The position numbers and the translations under genes were made by a program. Shown here one piece after another: positions 1-7,911 of a stretch of DNA of 14,125 nucleotides. The notes below the pieces were generated by a model. The model was given only the letters and a program-made list of their open reading frames with translations, did no database searches and was not told where the DNA came from. The stretch spans positions 1 to 14,125 of the forward strand of contig SLIW01000052.1 of assembly GCA_007135435.1 (NCBI GenBank), written 5' to 3'. Position 1 is the first letter of the stretch. The number at the start of each line of letters is the position of its first letter. This DNA is from Natronomonas sp. GTDB lineage: Archaea > Halobacteriota > Halobacteria > Halobacteriales > Haloarculaceae.

Positions 1-102
1 CCTCGCTTCACTTTCTCGTGCTTTGTCATGTATCGTGATATCAAGTAAACTCGAGAGATTCAGGAATTTGTTTTCGAGCATCTGACCACGGCCGACACCT
101 AT

Positions 103-115
103 GCGAATAGTTATC
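103..115 (+). promoter_or_regulatory. Probable TATA-type promoter of the alpha/beta hydrolase
   Basis: The sequence GCGAATAGTTATC holds an AT-rich box (TAGTTATC, 108-115) centred about 31 bases before the ATG at 143. Haloarchaeal TATA boxes usually lie about 26-27 bases upstream of the transcription start, so the transcript would begin about 6 bases before the ATG. No Shine-Dalgarno-like sequence precedes the ATG, which fits a short-leader transcript. A near copy of the 13-mer occurs at 1490-1502. Confidence 0.45.
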
Positions 116-142
116 TACTCCTGAGCTGTCACACAAAGCGAC

Positions 143-1210
143 ATGACGGCTCCTGAACCACTGCCGAGGGGGGTACGCTCGCGAACGGCGACCACTGGAC
201 GACTCGAGACACACTATCTGGAGAGCGGCGATGCGGACGGGACTCCGCTGGTCCTGCTCCACGGCAACTGCTCGAGTTCGCGCTTCTGGGGTGAACTGAT
301 GGCGGACGTGCCCGATGAGTACCGCGTCATTGCCCCGGACCTCCGAGGGTACGGCGACACGGCGACCGAACCGGTCGACGCGACGGACGGGCTCGGCGAC
401 TTCGCCGCGGACGTACACGCCCTGCTCGTGGAACTCGGGGTCGACGAACCGGTTGCGATGGTCGGGTGGTCGAACGGCGGCGGGGTAACGATGCGCTACC
501 TTCGAGAGCGACCTGCCGACGTGTCTGTGGGTGTGCTGGTCAATCCCGTCTCGCCGTACGGTTTCGGGGGGACCGTCGACGTCGAGGGAACGCCGGCGTA
601 CGACGACTACGCCGGGTCCGGCGCCGGTGCAGTCAACGAGGATTTCGTCGACGCACTCGCCGCGGGTGACCGGAGCGCCGCAGAGAACACCTCGCCGCGG
701 TCGATCCTCCGGTCGTTCTACGTCGACCCGAGTACCGAACTCGACTCCACCCTGGAGGAGGCCTACCTGGACTCGGTACTGAGCACGGCCATCGGTGAGG
801 GCAACTATCCTGGCGACGTCACGGAGTCGGACAACTGGCCCGGCTTTGGACCTGGCACGCGCGGTGTCAACAACGCAATCTCGCCGAAGTACTTCGACAA
901 CTCGGGCATCGTCGACGTCTCCCCGAAGCCCCCGATCCACTGGATCCGCGGGGAGACCGATTCGATCGTCTCCAACGAGTCGTTCTTCGACCTTGGCTAC
1001 CTCGGACAGATCGGGGAAGTGCCCGGTTGGCCCGGCGAGGAGGTTTTCGGACCCCAGCCGATGGTCGACCAGACCCGGACGGTGCTCGAAGACTACGCCG
1101 ACGCAGGTGGGGACATCGAGGAGTCCGTCTACGAGGGCGTGGGCCACAGCCCCCACATCGAGGCGCCAGACCGGTTCCGCGAGGAGTTGCTTTCTGTGCT
1201 GGCCGACTAG
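143..1210 (+). CDS. Alpha/beta hydrolase fold protein
   Basis: This is a 355-residue cytoplasmic alpha/beta hydrolase; the substrate cannot be told from sequence. The fold's landmarks appear in order: an oxyanion-hole HG at residues 40-41, PDLRGYG at 65-71, the nucleophile elbow GWSNGG with Ser110, a likely catalytic acid Asp273 in RGETDS, and the catalytic His335 in GVGHSPHIE. Roughly 130 residues between the nucleophile and the acid suggest a large cap domain covering the active site, so the protein is longer than minimal members of the family. The N-terminus is hydrophilic, with no signal peptide or membrane segment. The ATG is chosen because a TATA-like box sits about 31 bases upstream and no better start is seen. 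It is a single gene with no close same-strand partner. Esterase, lactonase or C-C bond hydrolase activity are all possible. Confidence 0.9.
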   Translation: MTAPEPLPRGVRSRTATTGRLETHYLESGDADGTPLVLLHGNCSSSRFWGELMADVPDEYRVIAPDLRGYGDTATEPVDATDGLGDFAADVHALLVELGVDEPVAMVGWSNGGGVTMRYLRERPADVSVGVLVNPVSPYGFGGTVDVEGTPAYDDYAGSGAGAVNEDFVDALAAGDRSAAENTSPRSILRSFYVDPSTELDSTLEEAYLDSVLSTAIGEGNYPGDVTESDNWPGFGPGTRGVNNAISPKYFDNSGIVDVSPKPPIHWIRGETDSIVSNESFFDLGYLGQIGEVPGWPGEEVFGPQPMVDQTRTVLEDYADAGGDIEESVYEGVGHSPHIEAPDRFREELLSVLAD

Positions 1211-1685
1211 AGACCGCAGGCTGGTCGATCCCCGTCCGTTTTTCGTATCGAACGAAAACAGCGGCGAACACACGCACCGACCCCGATCCCGATCCTGATT
1301 CCGATCCTGATCCAGATCCCGACCCCGATCGCGACCGCGATTCCGATCGCCACTGGCCACAATCGTGTCGATGGCGGCCGTGACGGCGAGAACGAACGCG
1401 TGGTCCTCGTCGCCCATCACTTCGACGCCGTCTCTATGTGGTTCCGCACTGTGAAAGCTCCGTGATGACTGTGCGCCCCGTATTCATCAGCGAATAGCTA
1501 TCAATCGCAACAGTGCACTGAAGGAAACCGCTGGATTGTTCTGCTATTCCCTGTGCATGACGACGGCCGTCTGCGGACCCTGGCTCGTTCCGGGTTCGAC
1601 CCGCGGTGGCCCTCGGCCGACCCGACCTGAGTGTGCATGCCGGCGGCTTTTCTGGACGAGTCCGTTATCTCCCACACGACCGGCC
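1211..1685. other. Gene-poor stretch between the hydrolase and the ASRT-family gene
   Basis: No complete gene is convincing in these 475 bases. They hold a hexanucleotide repeat at 1279-1350. A coding-like patch with high GC at third positions follows at about 1346-1420 and can be read on either strand: minus strand begins MGDEDHAFVLAVTAAIDTIV, and plus strand contains ERVVLVAHHFDAV. A 13-mer at 1490-1502 nearly matches the hydrolase promoter. The patch may be a decayed gene or a small unrecognised one; the sequence alone does not decide. Confidence 0.5.
1279..1350. repeat. Hexanucleotide tandem repeat, 12 imperfect units
   Basis: Twelve consecutive 6-base units follow the pattern GA(C/T)-(C/T)(C/G)N, mostly GATCCC, GATCCT, GATTCC, GACCCC and GATCGC, from 1279 to 1350. 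One plus-strand frame reads Asp alternating with Pro, Ser or Arg twelve times, like the Asp-Pro linkers of some haloarchaeal surface proteins. One minus-strand frame reads mainly Ile-Gly pairs, and another is rich in Asp, Arg and Asn. No start codon and domain were found that would make any of these a convincing protein. Confidence 0.85.
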
Positions 1686-2057
1686 ATGATCGGAACGCAA
1701 CGCTGGGCCATCCCCGAGGGGTACATCCCCGAAGGGAGCACCGGCCCGGAGCCCGAGATGGAGAGCCACGAGACGCTCTGTATCCTGAACGCGGGCGAGG
1801 AGGACGCGACCGTCGAGATCACTGTCTTCTTCACCGACCGCGAACCCGCCGGCCCCTACGTGGAGGAGGTCCCCGCCGAGCGGACCAGGCACTTCCGGTT
1901 CAACGCGTTCGATGACCCCGAGGAGATCCCCAGAGGGACCCCCTTCGCGAGCGTGGTCGAGGCCGACGTGCCGGTCGTCTGCCAGCACACCCGGCTCGAC
2001 TCCAGGCAGGCGGAGAACGCACTGCTAAGCACCATGGCCCACCCCGGCGACGGGTGA
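1686..2057 (+). CDS. ASRT (Anabaena sensory rhodopsin transducer) family protein
   Basis: This 123-residue soluble protein resembles the Anabaena sensory rhodopsin transducer along its full length, as I recall that protein. Diagnostic segments are WAIPEGYIP (7-15), GPEPEMESHETLCILNAG (20-37), EITVFFTDREPAGPY (44-58) and QHTRLDSRQAENALLST (100-116). The family forms small all-beta tetramers. In cyanobacteria it partners a sensory rhodopsin; elsewhere it occurs without rhodopsin and has been proposed to bind small molecules, perhaps sugars. No rhodopsin gene is in this window, so light signalling is not supported here. I chose the ATG at 1686 because the family motif starts a few codons later. 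An upstream extension in the same frame begins with TTG and is rich in Cys, Arg and Pro, so it is unlikely to be translated. The stress-protein/transporter operon follows on the same strand after 117 bases. Confidence 0.9.
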   Translation: MIGTQRWAIPEGYIPEGSTGPEPEMESHETLCILNAGEEDATVEITVFFTDREPAGPYVEEVPAERTRHFRFNAFDDPEEIPRGTPFASVVEADVPVVCQHTRLDSRQAENALLSTMAHPGDG

Positions 2058-2121
2058 TGCGGATGGACGAGGATGGGGTCGCTCGGTGTCGTGAATTCCG
2101 TAGCGCCTCGAGATATTCACG

Positions 2122-2136
2122 AAAGATTATCTCATA
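2122..2136 (+). promoter_or_regulatory. Probable promoter of the stress protein-transporter operon
   Basis: The AT-rich stretch AAAGATTATCTCATAA and its flanks stand out against GC-rich surroundings. Its centre lies about 46 bases before the ATG at 2175, predicting a leader of roughly 20 bases. It supports separate transcription of the stress protein-transporter pair from the ASRT-family gene. Confidence 0.45.
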
Positions 2137-2167
2137 ACACATCTTCTTGAAGGGGGCCACCTATAGC

Positions 2168-2174
2168 GGGAGGT
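2168..2174 (+). promoter_or_regulatory. Shine-Dalgarno-like GGGAGGT abutting the start codon
   Basis: GGGAGGT lies directly against the ATG at 2175 with no spacer. This is closer than the usual 4-8 bases, so it may not work as a ribosome binding site for this ATG. No in-frame start with better spacing is visible nearby. Confidence 0.35.
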
Positions 2175-2603
2175 ATGGACCGTCCTGTCGAGCATGAGGA
2201 CCTGGATCTGCTTGCTCACGTCCTCCTCCCGGTTGCCGACAAAGAAGACGCGTTGTCGTCGGCGACCGCACTCGAACCGTACCAGCCGGATCACGTCACT
2301 GCACTCCACGTCGTCGAGAAGGGTCAAGGGGTACCGGACAAGACGCCCGTCGCGCAATCCGAGGCGGTGGCCGAAGAGTCGTTCGAGGCCGTCAGGATGG
2401 TGTTCCCCGATGCAGACGAACACACGGCGTATTCGCGTGACATCGTCGGTGCGATCTTCGATGCCGCCGCCGAGGTCGACGCCAGTGCCATCGTCTACCG
2501 CTCCCGCGGCGGCAACCGCATCGTGCAGTTCCTCTCGGGCGACCGCTCGTTGAAACTGATCACGACCGCTGAGCGACCGGTGATTGCGCTCCCCCGGGTG
2601 TAA
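2175..2603 (+). CDS. Universal stress protein (UspA family)
   Basis: This 142-residue single-domain protein has the layout of the UspA family. A first strand HVLLPVAD at 15-22 is followed by a second strand HVTALHVVE at 40-48, and a C-terminal half runs from DASAIVYRSRGG (102-113) to the closing strand RPVIALPRV (134-142). The ATP-binding loop of the family, Gly-x2-Gly-x9-Gly-Ser/Thr, is only loosely matched by RGGNRIVQFLSGDRS (111-125), so nucleotide binding is uncertain. Usp proteins are cytoplasmic dimers linked to stress, energy and transport regulation. The gene ends 8 bases before an amino acid transporter that has two Usp domains of its own, so the protein may pair with those domains; that is inference. 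Confidence 0.88.
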   Translation: MDRPVEHEDLDLLAHVLLPVADKEDALSSATALEPYQPDHVTALHVVEKGQGVPDKTPVAQSEAVAEESFEAVRMVFPDADEHTAYSRDIVGAIFDAAAEVDASAIVYRSRGGNRIVQFLSGDRSLKLITTAERPVIALPRV

Positions 2604-2611
2604 TCGACCGA

Positions 2612-4867
2612 ATGAGCGAAGAGGAACTCGCCAAGGACCTCGGCCTCGTCTCCGCGATGACCATCGGCATCGGGACGATGATCGGCGCGGGGATCTTCGT
2701 CCTCCCCGGAATCGCCGCCCAACGGGCCGGTCCCGTCGTCGTCCTCTCGTTCGCCCTCGGCGGGTTCATCGCGGTGTTCAACGCGCTCTCGGTGTCGGAG
2801 CTCGGGACCGCGATGCCGAAAGCCGGTGGCGCCTACTACTTCATCAACCGCTCGCTGGGACCGGTCTTCGGCTCGATCTCCGGGCTGGGGGACTGGCTCG
2901 GCCTCGCGTTCGCCTCCGCCTTCTACACGATCGGCTTCGGCCAGTACCTCGGCGAACTCATCGAACTCCCGTCGGTCCTGTTCCTCAACAGTATCCAGGT
3001 CGGTGCGGTGCTGGCCGGCGTCGCCTTCGTGGGGGTCAACTACATCGGCGCGAAGGAGACCGGGGGAATTCAGACGATCATCGTCGCCATCCTGCTCGGT
3101 ATCCTGACGCTGTTCGCGGTGGTCGGCTGGTTTAGCTTCGACTGGGGCACGGTAACCGGTAGCGGAGGGTTGACTCCGCTAGGGACGGCCGAGATCCTCC
3201 CGGCCACCGGCCTCGTGTTCGTTTCGTATCTCGGCTACGCGAAGATCGCGACCGTCGCCGAAGAGATGCGAAACCCCGGCCGGAACCTCCCGATCGCTAT
3301 CGTCGGGAGCGTCGTCATCGTCTCCGTCATCTACACGATCCTCGTGACGCTCATGATCGGGATCGTCCCCTGGCCGGAACTGGACCTGGAAGCGCCGGTC
3401 GCCCAGGCCGCCGAAGTGGCGTTCCCGGCCGCCGTCGCCGGACTCGCGATGACGGTGATGACTGTCGCGGCACTGCTCGCGACGGCGTCGTCAGCCAACG
3501 CCTCCATCCTCGCCTCCGCTCGCATCAACTTCGCGATGGGTCGAGACCGGATCGTCAGCGACTGGCTCAATCAGATCCACCCGCGCTTTGCCACCCCCTA
3601 CCGGTCGATCATCGTGACTGGGGGGATGATCGTCCTGTTCATCGCACTTCTCGGCCGGGACGTCGGTCTCCTCGCGGAGGCGGCGAGCGTCCTCCATCTG
3701 ATCGTCTTTGCGTTGCTGAACCTCGCGGTGATCGTCTTCCGCGAGACCGACTATCCGGGTTACGACCCCGATTTCGAGGTGCCACTGTATCCGATCGTGC
3801 CTATCCTCGGGGCGACGCTCTCGCTGGGTCTGATCGCGTTCATGGAGTTCTGGCCGCAGGTCATCGCGGTCGGTTTCGTCATCGGCGCGGTGGCGTGGTA
3901 CCTCCTGTACGCCCGCCGCTATACCCCGATCCAGGGTGCCCTCGGCGAGTACATCCGCGAGCGCCCGGATGAGATGCCAGACGTCGCCGTTTCGGCCGCC
4001 GAAGCGGCCTCCCCGGAAGCAACCGCCGCCTACCGCGTGATGGTTCCCGTTGCCAATCCGGAGACTGCGGACGAACTGATCGCCATCGGGTGTACGATGG
4101 CCGAGCAGAACGATGGCGTCGTCCACGCGGTTCACATCGTCGAGGTGCCCGACCAGACGTCGCTGGACTACGTCGCGGACAAGCTCGACGAGATCGACCC
4201 CGACGCCAGCGAGCGGCTCGCCAGTGCCGTGGAGACCGCCGCCGCCTACGATGTGGAGATCGAGACTCACACCGTCGTCTCTCACCGGTCCTTCCAGGAG
4301 ATATTCGCCTCTGCGGAGCGGCTGAAGGCGGATACCGTCGTGATGGGGTGGTCGCCACGTCGCCCCTGGACCACGGGCCGAACCGGCGGGCCGCTGGAGG
4401 AACTGACCCTGGAGTTGCCCTGTGACTTCCTCGTGTTCAAGGATCGGGGTCTCGACCCCTCGAAGATCCTGCTGCCGACAGCCGGAGGCCCCGACTCGGA
4501 CCTGAGTGCCGAGGCGGCGAAGGCGTTCCGCGACCTCCACGGTTCCACCGTGTCGGTCCTCCACGTGATCGACGAGGAGACCGAGCGTGCCGAGGCGATG
4601 GGCTTCATCGGCCAGTGGGCGGCCGAACACGGTCTTGGGGATGCGAACCTGCTCGTCGAGACCGGCGGCGATATCGAGGGCGAGATCCGCGCGGCCGCGG
4701 CCGACCACAGCCTCGTGCTCATCGGCGCCACTGAACGAGGGCTTCTCATCCGACTGCTGGGTGACTCACTCGTCTACGACGTCGTGGACCAGATCGACCA
4801 GTCCGTCCTGCTGGCCGAACGGCCAGCGAAACGGTCCATCCGAGAGCGGCTGTTCCGTCGGGGATGA
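2612..4867 (+). CDS. APC-family amino acid transporter fused to two universal stress protein domains
   Basis: This 751-residue inner-membrane protein probably exchanges or imports amino acids or related amines by secondary transport. Residues 1-440 form about 12 membrane helices of the APC superfamily. The helix-1 signature GIGTMIGAGIF is at 19-29 and the cytoplasmic loop motif EEMRNPGRNLP at 217-227. A soluble tail carries two tandem Usp-like domains, about 474-610 (MVPVANPET to CDFLVFK) and 616-737 (PSKILLPTAGG to SVLLAERP). The second has a recognisable phosphate-loop region, IGATERGLLIRLLGDSL (704-720). The first is more divergent (MGWSPRRPWTTGRTGG, 578-593). It follows a standalone Usp gene by 8 bases, so the two are co-transcribed. 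APC-Usp fusions are known in haloarchaea; the natural reading is nucleotide- or stress-dependent control of transport. The substrate is not predictable here. Confidence 0.92.
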   Translation: MSEEELAKDLGLVSAMTIGIGTMIGAGIFVLPGIAAQRAGPVVVLSFALGGFIAVFNALSVSELGTAMPKAGGAYYFINRSLGPVFGSISGLGDWLGLAFASAFYTIGFGQYLGELIELPSVLFLNSIQVGAVLAGVAFVGVNYIGAKETGGIQTIIVAILLGILTLFAVVGWFSFDWGTVTGSGGLTPLGTAEILPATGLVFVSYLGYAKIATVAEEMRNPGRNLPIAIVGSVVIVSVIYTILVTLMIGIVPWPELDLEAPVAQAAEVAFPAAVAGLAMTVMTVAALLATASSANASILASARINFAMGRDRIVSDWLNQIHPRFATPYRSIIVTGGMIVLFIALLGRDVGLLAEAASVLHLIVFALLNLAVIVFRETDYPGYDPDFEVPLYPIVPILGATLSLGLIAFMEFWPQVIAVGFVIGAVAWYLLYARRYTPIQGALGEYIRERPDEMPDVAVSAAEAASPEATAAYRVMVPVANPETADELIAIGCTMAEQNDGVVHAVHIVEVPDQTSLDYVADKLDEIDPDASERLASAVETAAAYDVEIETHTVVSHRSFQEIFASAERLKADTVVMGWSPRRPWTTGRTGGPLEELTLELPCDFLVFKDRGLDPSKILLPTAGGPDSDLSAEAAKAFRDLHGSTVSVLHVIDEETERAEAMGFIGQWAAEHGLGDANLLVETGGDIEGEIRAAAADHSLVLIGATERGLLIRLLGDSLVYDVVDQIDQSVLLAERPAKRSIRERLFRRG

Positions 4868-5040
4868 TCCCGCAGGCCAGGCAGATGACGATACCTTCTG
4901 AGGGTCGGGACGATGCGGACGCCATCTGCGATTCGCGTTCTGTAATCAGCCTCCGGTGTGGGTCGCCGGTGCGGCCACGTGCCGAACTCCTGGGTCGACG
5001 ATCCGTGCAACACGTTCCAGCGCGGCATACATGACCGGTG

Positions 5041-6546
5041 TCAGGACCGCCAGAAGGAGACCGTGAAGAGCACCAGCACGGGGACGATCTCGATCCGCCC
5101 GAGCCACATGAGCACGATCATGACCGCACGCGTCGTCACCGGGAAGCCGAGGTAGTTGTCCATCGGGCCCGCCATCCCGAACGCCGGGCCGATGTTCAGG
5201 AACGTCGAGGCGGCCGCCCCCATCGCCTCGAACTCCGAGGGGTCCACGCCGGCACGGGCGCCGTCGACGACTACGAAGAGGGTCAGCGCGACGAAGATTA
5301 CGATGCTCAGGAGGACGTAGGCGTAGATGTCGCGGATCGTCGACTCGTCGACCGGCCGCCCCGAGACGCGGACGGGCCGGATGGCGTCGGGGTGGATGGC
5401 CGTGAACAGGTTCCGACGGAACGTCTTGAGCACGACGAGCCACCGGAGGGTCTTGATCGAGCAGGTCGTCGACCCGACCATGCCGCCGACGAACATCGTC
5501 GCGAAGAGGATGTACTGGCCGGCGTGGGGCCACAGGGTGAAGTCCATGCTGGCGTAGCCGGTCGTGGTGAGGATGGAGGTGAGGTTGAACGTCGCGTGCC
5601 GGACGGTATCGTGGTAGCCCAGCTCCACGTCCGGGAAGCGGTACAGGAGCGCCGCGGCCAGTGCGCTGAACACCAAGAAGATCCCGATGTAGAAGCGGAA
5701 CTCCTCGTTCCGCAGGAGCCGCCAGGGATCGCCGTTGATGGCGAAGTAGATGAGCAGGAAGCTCGTCGACCCGAGGAGCATGACCGGGATCAGCGCCCAC
5801 TGGACGGCGGGTGTGAACGCGCCGATGCTCTGCGGCTCCGGCGAGAACCCCGCCGTCGAGATCGAGGTGAAGGCGTGGGCGACGGCGTTGTAGAGGTCCA
5901 TGTTGGGCGCCAGCCCGAGGAGGTGCAGTCCGTAGAGGACCGCGATCACCGCCAGGGTCAGCCCGAGGTAGAGCCCCCAGATGAGCCTCGCCGTCGCCGA
6001 TATCCGTGGGGTGAGCCGGTTGACGTTCCTCGTCTGGGTCTCCGTCTCCATGAGCTGGGCCCCGCCCACCCCGAGCTCGGAGAAGATGGCCGTCACGAGG
6101 ATGAGGATGCCGAGGCCGCCGAGCCACTGGATCATCTGCCGCCACATGAGTATCGACCGGTCGTGGACGCCGAAGTCGCCGAGGACGGTCGCCCCCGTGG
6201 TCGTGAGCCCGCTCATCGCCTCGAACAGGGCGTTCACCGGGTGGGCGATCGTCCCCTGCCCCGCCACGAGGAACGGGATCGCCCCGATCGCGGCGACGAC
6301 GAACCAGATCACCGCGACGGCGAGGAAGGCCTCCCTCGGGCCGAGGTCCTGCTCGACGTCGGCACTGAACCGGAGCGCCGCCCCGATGGCCACCGTCACC
6401 GCGATCGTCACCAGGAACGGGAGCGTCGGCTCGCCGTAGTAGACGGCCACCATGAGCGGGAAGCACAGCGGCGCCGCCAGGTACAACAGGACCGAGCCGA
6501 TGAGACCGAGGCTGGCGTGCCATTCGACGGTGACGTATCCTCGCAT
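5041..6546 (-). CDS. trkH: Trk-type potassium uptake membrane subunit TrkH
   Basis: This 501-residue membrane protein is the ion-conducting subunit of the Trk potassium uptake system. The four pore-loop repeats of the SKT superfamily are visible around TTTGA (115-119), STAGF (230-234), TTTGY (327-331) and NIGPAFG (451-457). The glycine in each is the selectivity-filter glycine. The C-terminus ending in VLFTVSFWRS is typical of the family, so the gene is full length. Its start lies 6 bases after the trkA stop, so the two are translated from one message. It works as a dimer that docks on a ring of TrkA subunits. In a salt-in haloarchaeon this would be a main route for maintaining very high cytoplasmic potassium. 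It converges on the APC transporter gene with a 173-base gap. Confidence 0.95.
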   Translation of the reverse strand: MRGYVTVEWHASLGLIGSVLLYLAAPLCFPLMVAVYYGEPTLPFLVTIAVTVAIGAALRFSADVEQDLGPREAFLAVAVIWFVVAAIGAIPFLVAGQGTIAHPVNALFEAMSGLTTTGATVLGDFGVHDRSILMWRQMIQWLGGLGILILVTAIFSELGVGGAQLMETETQTRNVNRLTPRISATARLIWGLYLGLTLAVIAVLYGLHLLGLAPNMDLYNAVAHAFTSISTAGFSPEPQSIGAFTPAVQWALIPVMLLGSTSFLLIYFAINGDPWRLLRNEEFRFYIGIFLVFSALAAALLYRFPDVELGYHDTVRHATFNLTSILTTTGYASMDFTLWPHAGQYILFATMFVGGMVGSTTCSIKTLRWLVVLKTFRRNLFTAIHPDAIRPVRVSGRPVDESTIRDIYAYVLLSIVIFVALTLFVVVDGARAGVDPSEFEAMGAAASTFLNIGPAFGMAGPMDNYLGFPVTTRAVMIVLMWLGRIEIVPVLVLFTVSFWRS

Positions 6547-6552
6547 CGCCGG

Positions 6553-7890
6553 TCACGCCATCCCGATCAGCCGGTCGACGAACGCTGTCTCGACGAAGAC
6601 CACGATGTGGTCGCCCGCCTCGAGGACGGTCTCGCCTCGCGGGATGACGAACTCGTGATCCCGCGTCACGGCGCCGAAGACCATGTCCGCGCTGATCGAC
6701 TCGTCGATCTCCCGGATCGTGCGGCCGACGAGCTCGCTGTCGGGAGCGAGCTCCAGCTCGAGGACCTCCGCCTGGTCGTTCTCCAGCACGGCGATGTTCA
6801 GTGCGACGCCCTCGTGGGTGAAGCGGGTGATCTCCTCGGCGGTGACGATCCGCGGGTTGATCGCGACGTCGATGCCGATCTCCTCGAAGAGCTGGACGTA
6901 GTTGCCGCGGTCGACGATGGAGATGACCCGATCGGTCCCGATCCGTTTCGCCAGGACGGAGACGAGCATGTTCTTCTCGTCGGACTCCAGCGCCGACACG
7001 AGGATGTCAGCCTCGTCGACGCGCTCTCGCTCGAGGAACTCCGTGTCGGTCGCGTCGTGGTGCATCACGAGCGTCCCGGGGAGCTCCTCGGCCAGCTCCC
7101 GGGCGCGGTCGGCGTCCTGCTCGATGAGCCGCGGCCGGAGTCCACGCTCCTCCAGCAGCCGGGCGGTGTGGTACCCGATGTCGCTGCCGCCGACGACCAC
7201 GATTTCCTCAGCCTTGCCGGGTGTCGTCGCCGGGGCGACCTCCCGCGCGAACTTCTGCACGCTCTCGGGGCTCCCGATCACCACCGCGCGGTCGCCGGCC
7301 TCGATGACGGTGGTCCCCTGCGGGAGGATCATGTCGCCGTTCCGGAACAGCGCCGCGAAGGTCAACGAGTCGAACGTGTCCGCTTCGGCCACCGTCTCGC
7401 CGGTGACCGGGCTGTCGTCGGAGATGTCGAATTCGGCCATCTGGACCCGCCCACCGGCGAACGGATCGACGTCGATCGCCGCCGGTAGGCCGATGATGTT
7501 GACGATCGTCTCGGCGGTCTTGAGGTCCGAACAGACCATGAAGTCGACGTCGAAGGCGCGCTCGGTCCGCTCCCAGGTCCACTGGTATCGCGCGTGCTTT
7601 ACCCGCGCGATCGTGAACGGGTCGCCGATCGTCGCCGCCGTTCCGCAAGTCACGAGGTTCGTCCGGTCGTCGTCGGTGCTCGCGATCACCATGTCGGCGT
7701 CCGCGACCCCGGCCTCCTCGAGGACGGCAGCGGACGTCCCGTCGCCGGCGAGGGTGAGGACGTCCAGTTCGTACTTCAGCTTGTCCACGTGTTGCTCATC
7801 GGCATCGACGAGGACGACCTCGTTGTCCGGTGCGAGACTGGTCGCGATCAGGGTGCCGACCTCGCCGGCACCGACGATCACCACCCGCAC
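6553..7890 (-). CDS. trkA: Trk potassium uptake regulatory subunit TrkA, tandem RCK
   Basis: This 445-residue cytoplasmic protein gates TrkH by binding nucleotides, classically NAD(H) or ATP/ADP. It has two RCK halves. The first Rossmann domain starts VVIVGAGEVG (3-12) with the ribose-binding acid near Asp29, and is followed by a TrkA-C domain at about 140-218. The second starts VVVGGSDIGYHTA (231-243) with a TrkA-C domain at about 363-440. The second glycine motif is GGSDIG, less canonical than the first. I chose the GTG at 7890 because GGAGGT (7895-7900) sits 4 bases upstream and the Rossmann strand then starts at residue 2, as in the family. A GTG at 7911 would add seven residues. trkH follows after 6 bases. 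Confidence 0.94.
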   Translation of the reverse strand: MRVVIVGAGEVGTLIATSLAPDNEVVLVDADEQHVDKLKYELDVLTLAGDGTSAAVLEEAGVADADMVIASTDDDRTNLVTCGTAATIGDPFTIARVKHARYQWTWERTERAFDVDFMVCSDLKTAETIVNIIGLPAAIDVDPFAGGRVQMAEFDISDDSPVTGETVAEADTFDSLTFAALFRNGDMILPQGTTVIEAGDRAVVIGSPESVQKFAREVAPATTPGKAEEIVVVGGSDIGYHTARLLEERGLRPRLIEQDADRARELAEELPGTLVMHHDATDTEFLERERVDEADILVSALESDEKNMLVSVLAKRIGTDRVISIVDRGNYVQLFEEIGIDVAINPRIVTAEEITRFTHEGVALNIAVLENDQAEVLELELAPDSELVGRTIREIDESISADMVFGAVTRDHEFVIPRGETVLEAGDHIVVFVETAFVDRLIGMA

Positions 7891-7894
7891 GGCG

Positions 7895-7900
7895 ACCTCC
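7895..7900 (-). promoter_or_regulatory. Ribosome binding site deciding the trkA start
   Basis: On the minus strand GGAGGT is followed by CGCC and then GTG (7890). It matches the anti-Shine-Dalgarno end of haloarchaeal 16S rRNA and favours GTG at 7890 over the upstream GTG at 7911. Confidence 0.6.
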
Positions 7901-7911
7901 AGCCCATGCAC

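Noticed and set aside
41..1420. A 459-codon minus-strand open frame across the whole alpha/beta hydrolase gene
   Set aside because: The part opposite the hydrolase has no recognisable motif, while the plus strand has a full catalytic triad. Only its first 25 codons outside the hydrolase look coding-like and are reported separately.
1536..1685. Upstream extension of the ASRT-family protein from a TTG at 1536
   Set aside because: The extra 50 residues are Cys, Pro and Arg-rich, unlike the acidic protein that follows, and homologues known to me start just before the WAIPEGYIP motif.
3491..4708. A 405-codon minus-strand frame opposite the APC-Usp gene
   Set aside because: It is a shadow of the fused transporter gene, with no motif of its own and no start signal.
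4868..5040. A terminator hairpin between the convergent transporter and trkH genes
   Set aside because: Only a short GGGATGATCCC palindrome overlapping the transporter stop is visible, with no T-rich run after it. This is too weak to call.
4946..6556. A 536-codon minus-strand frame overlapping trkH in another frame
   Set aside because: Its composition (Arg, Pro, His-rich, no helices) is that of an out-of-frame reading, and trkH in the overlapping frame has all four pore loops and a proper C-terminus.
5038..7488. An 816-codon plus-strand open frame antisense to trkH and trkA
   Set aside because: It is dominated by Arg, Asp, Glu, His and Pro with no domain, and lies exactly opposite two well-supported genes. 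Long antisense frames without stops are expected in GC-rich haloarchaeal genes.
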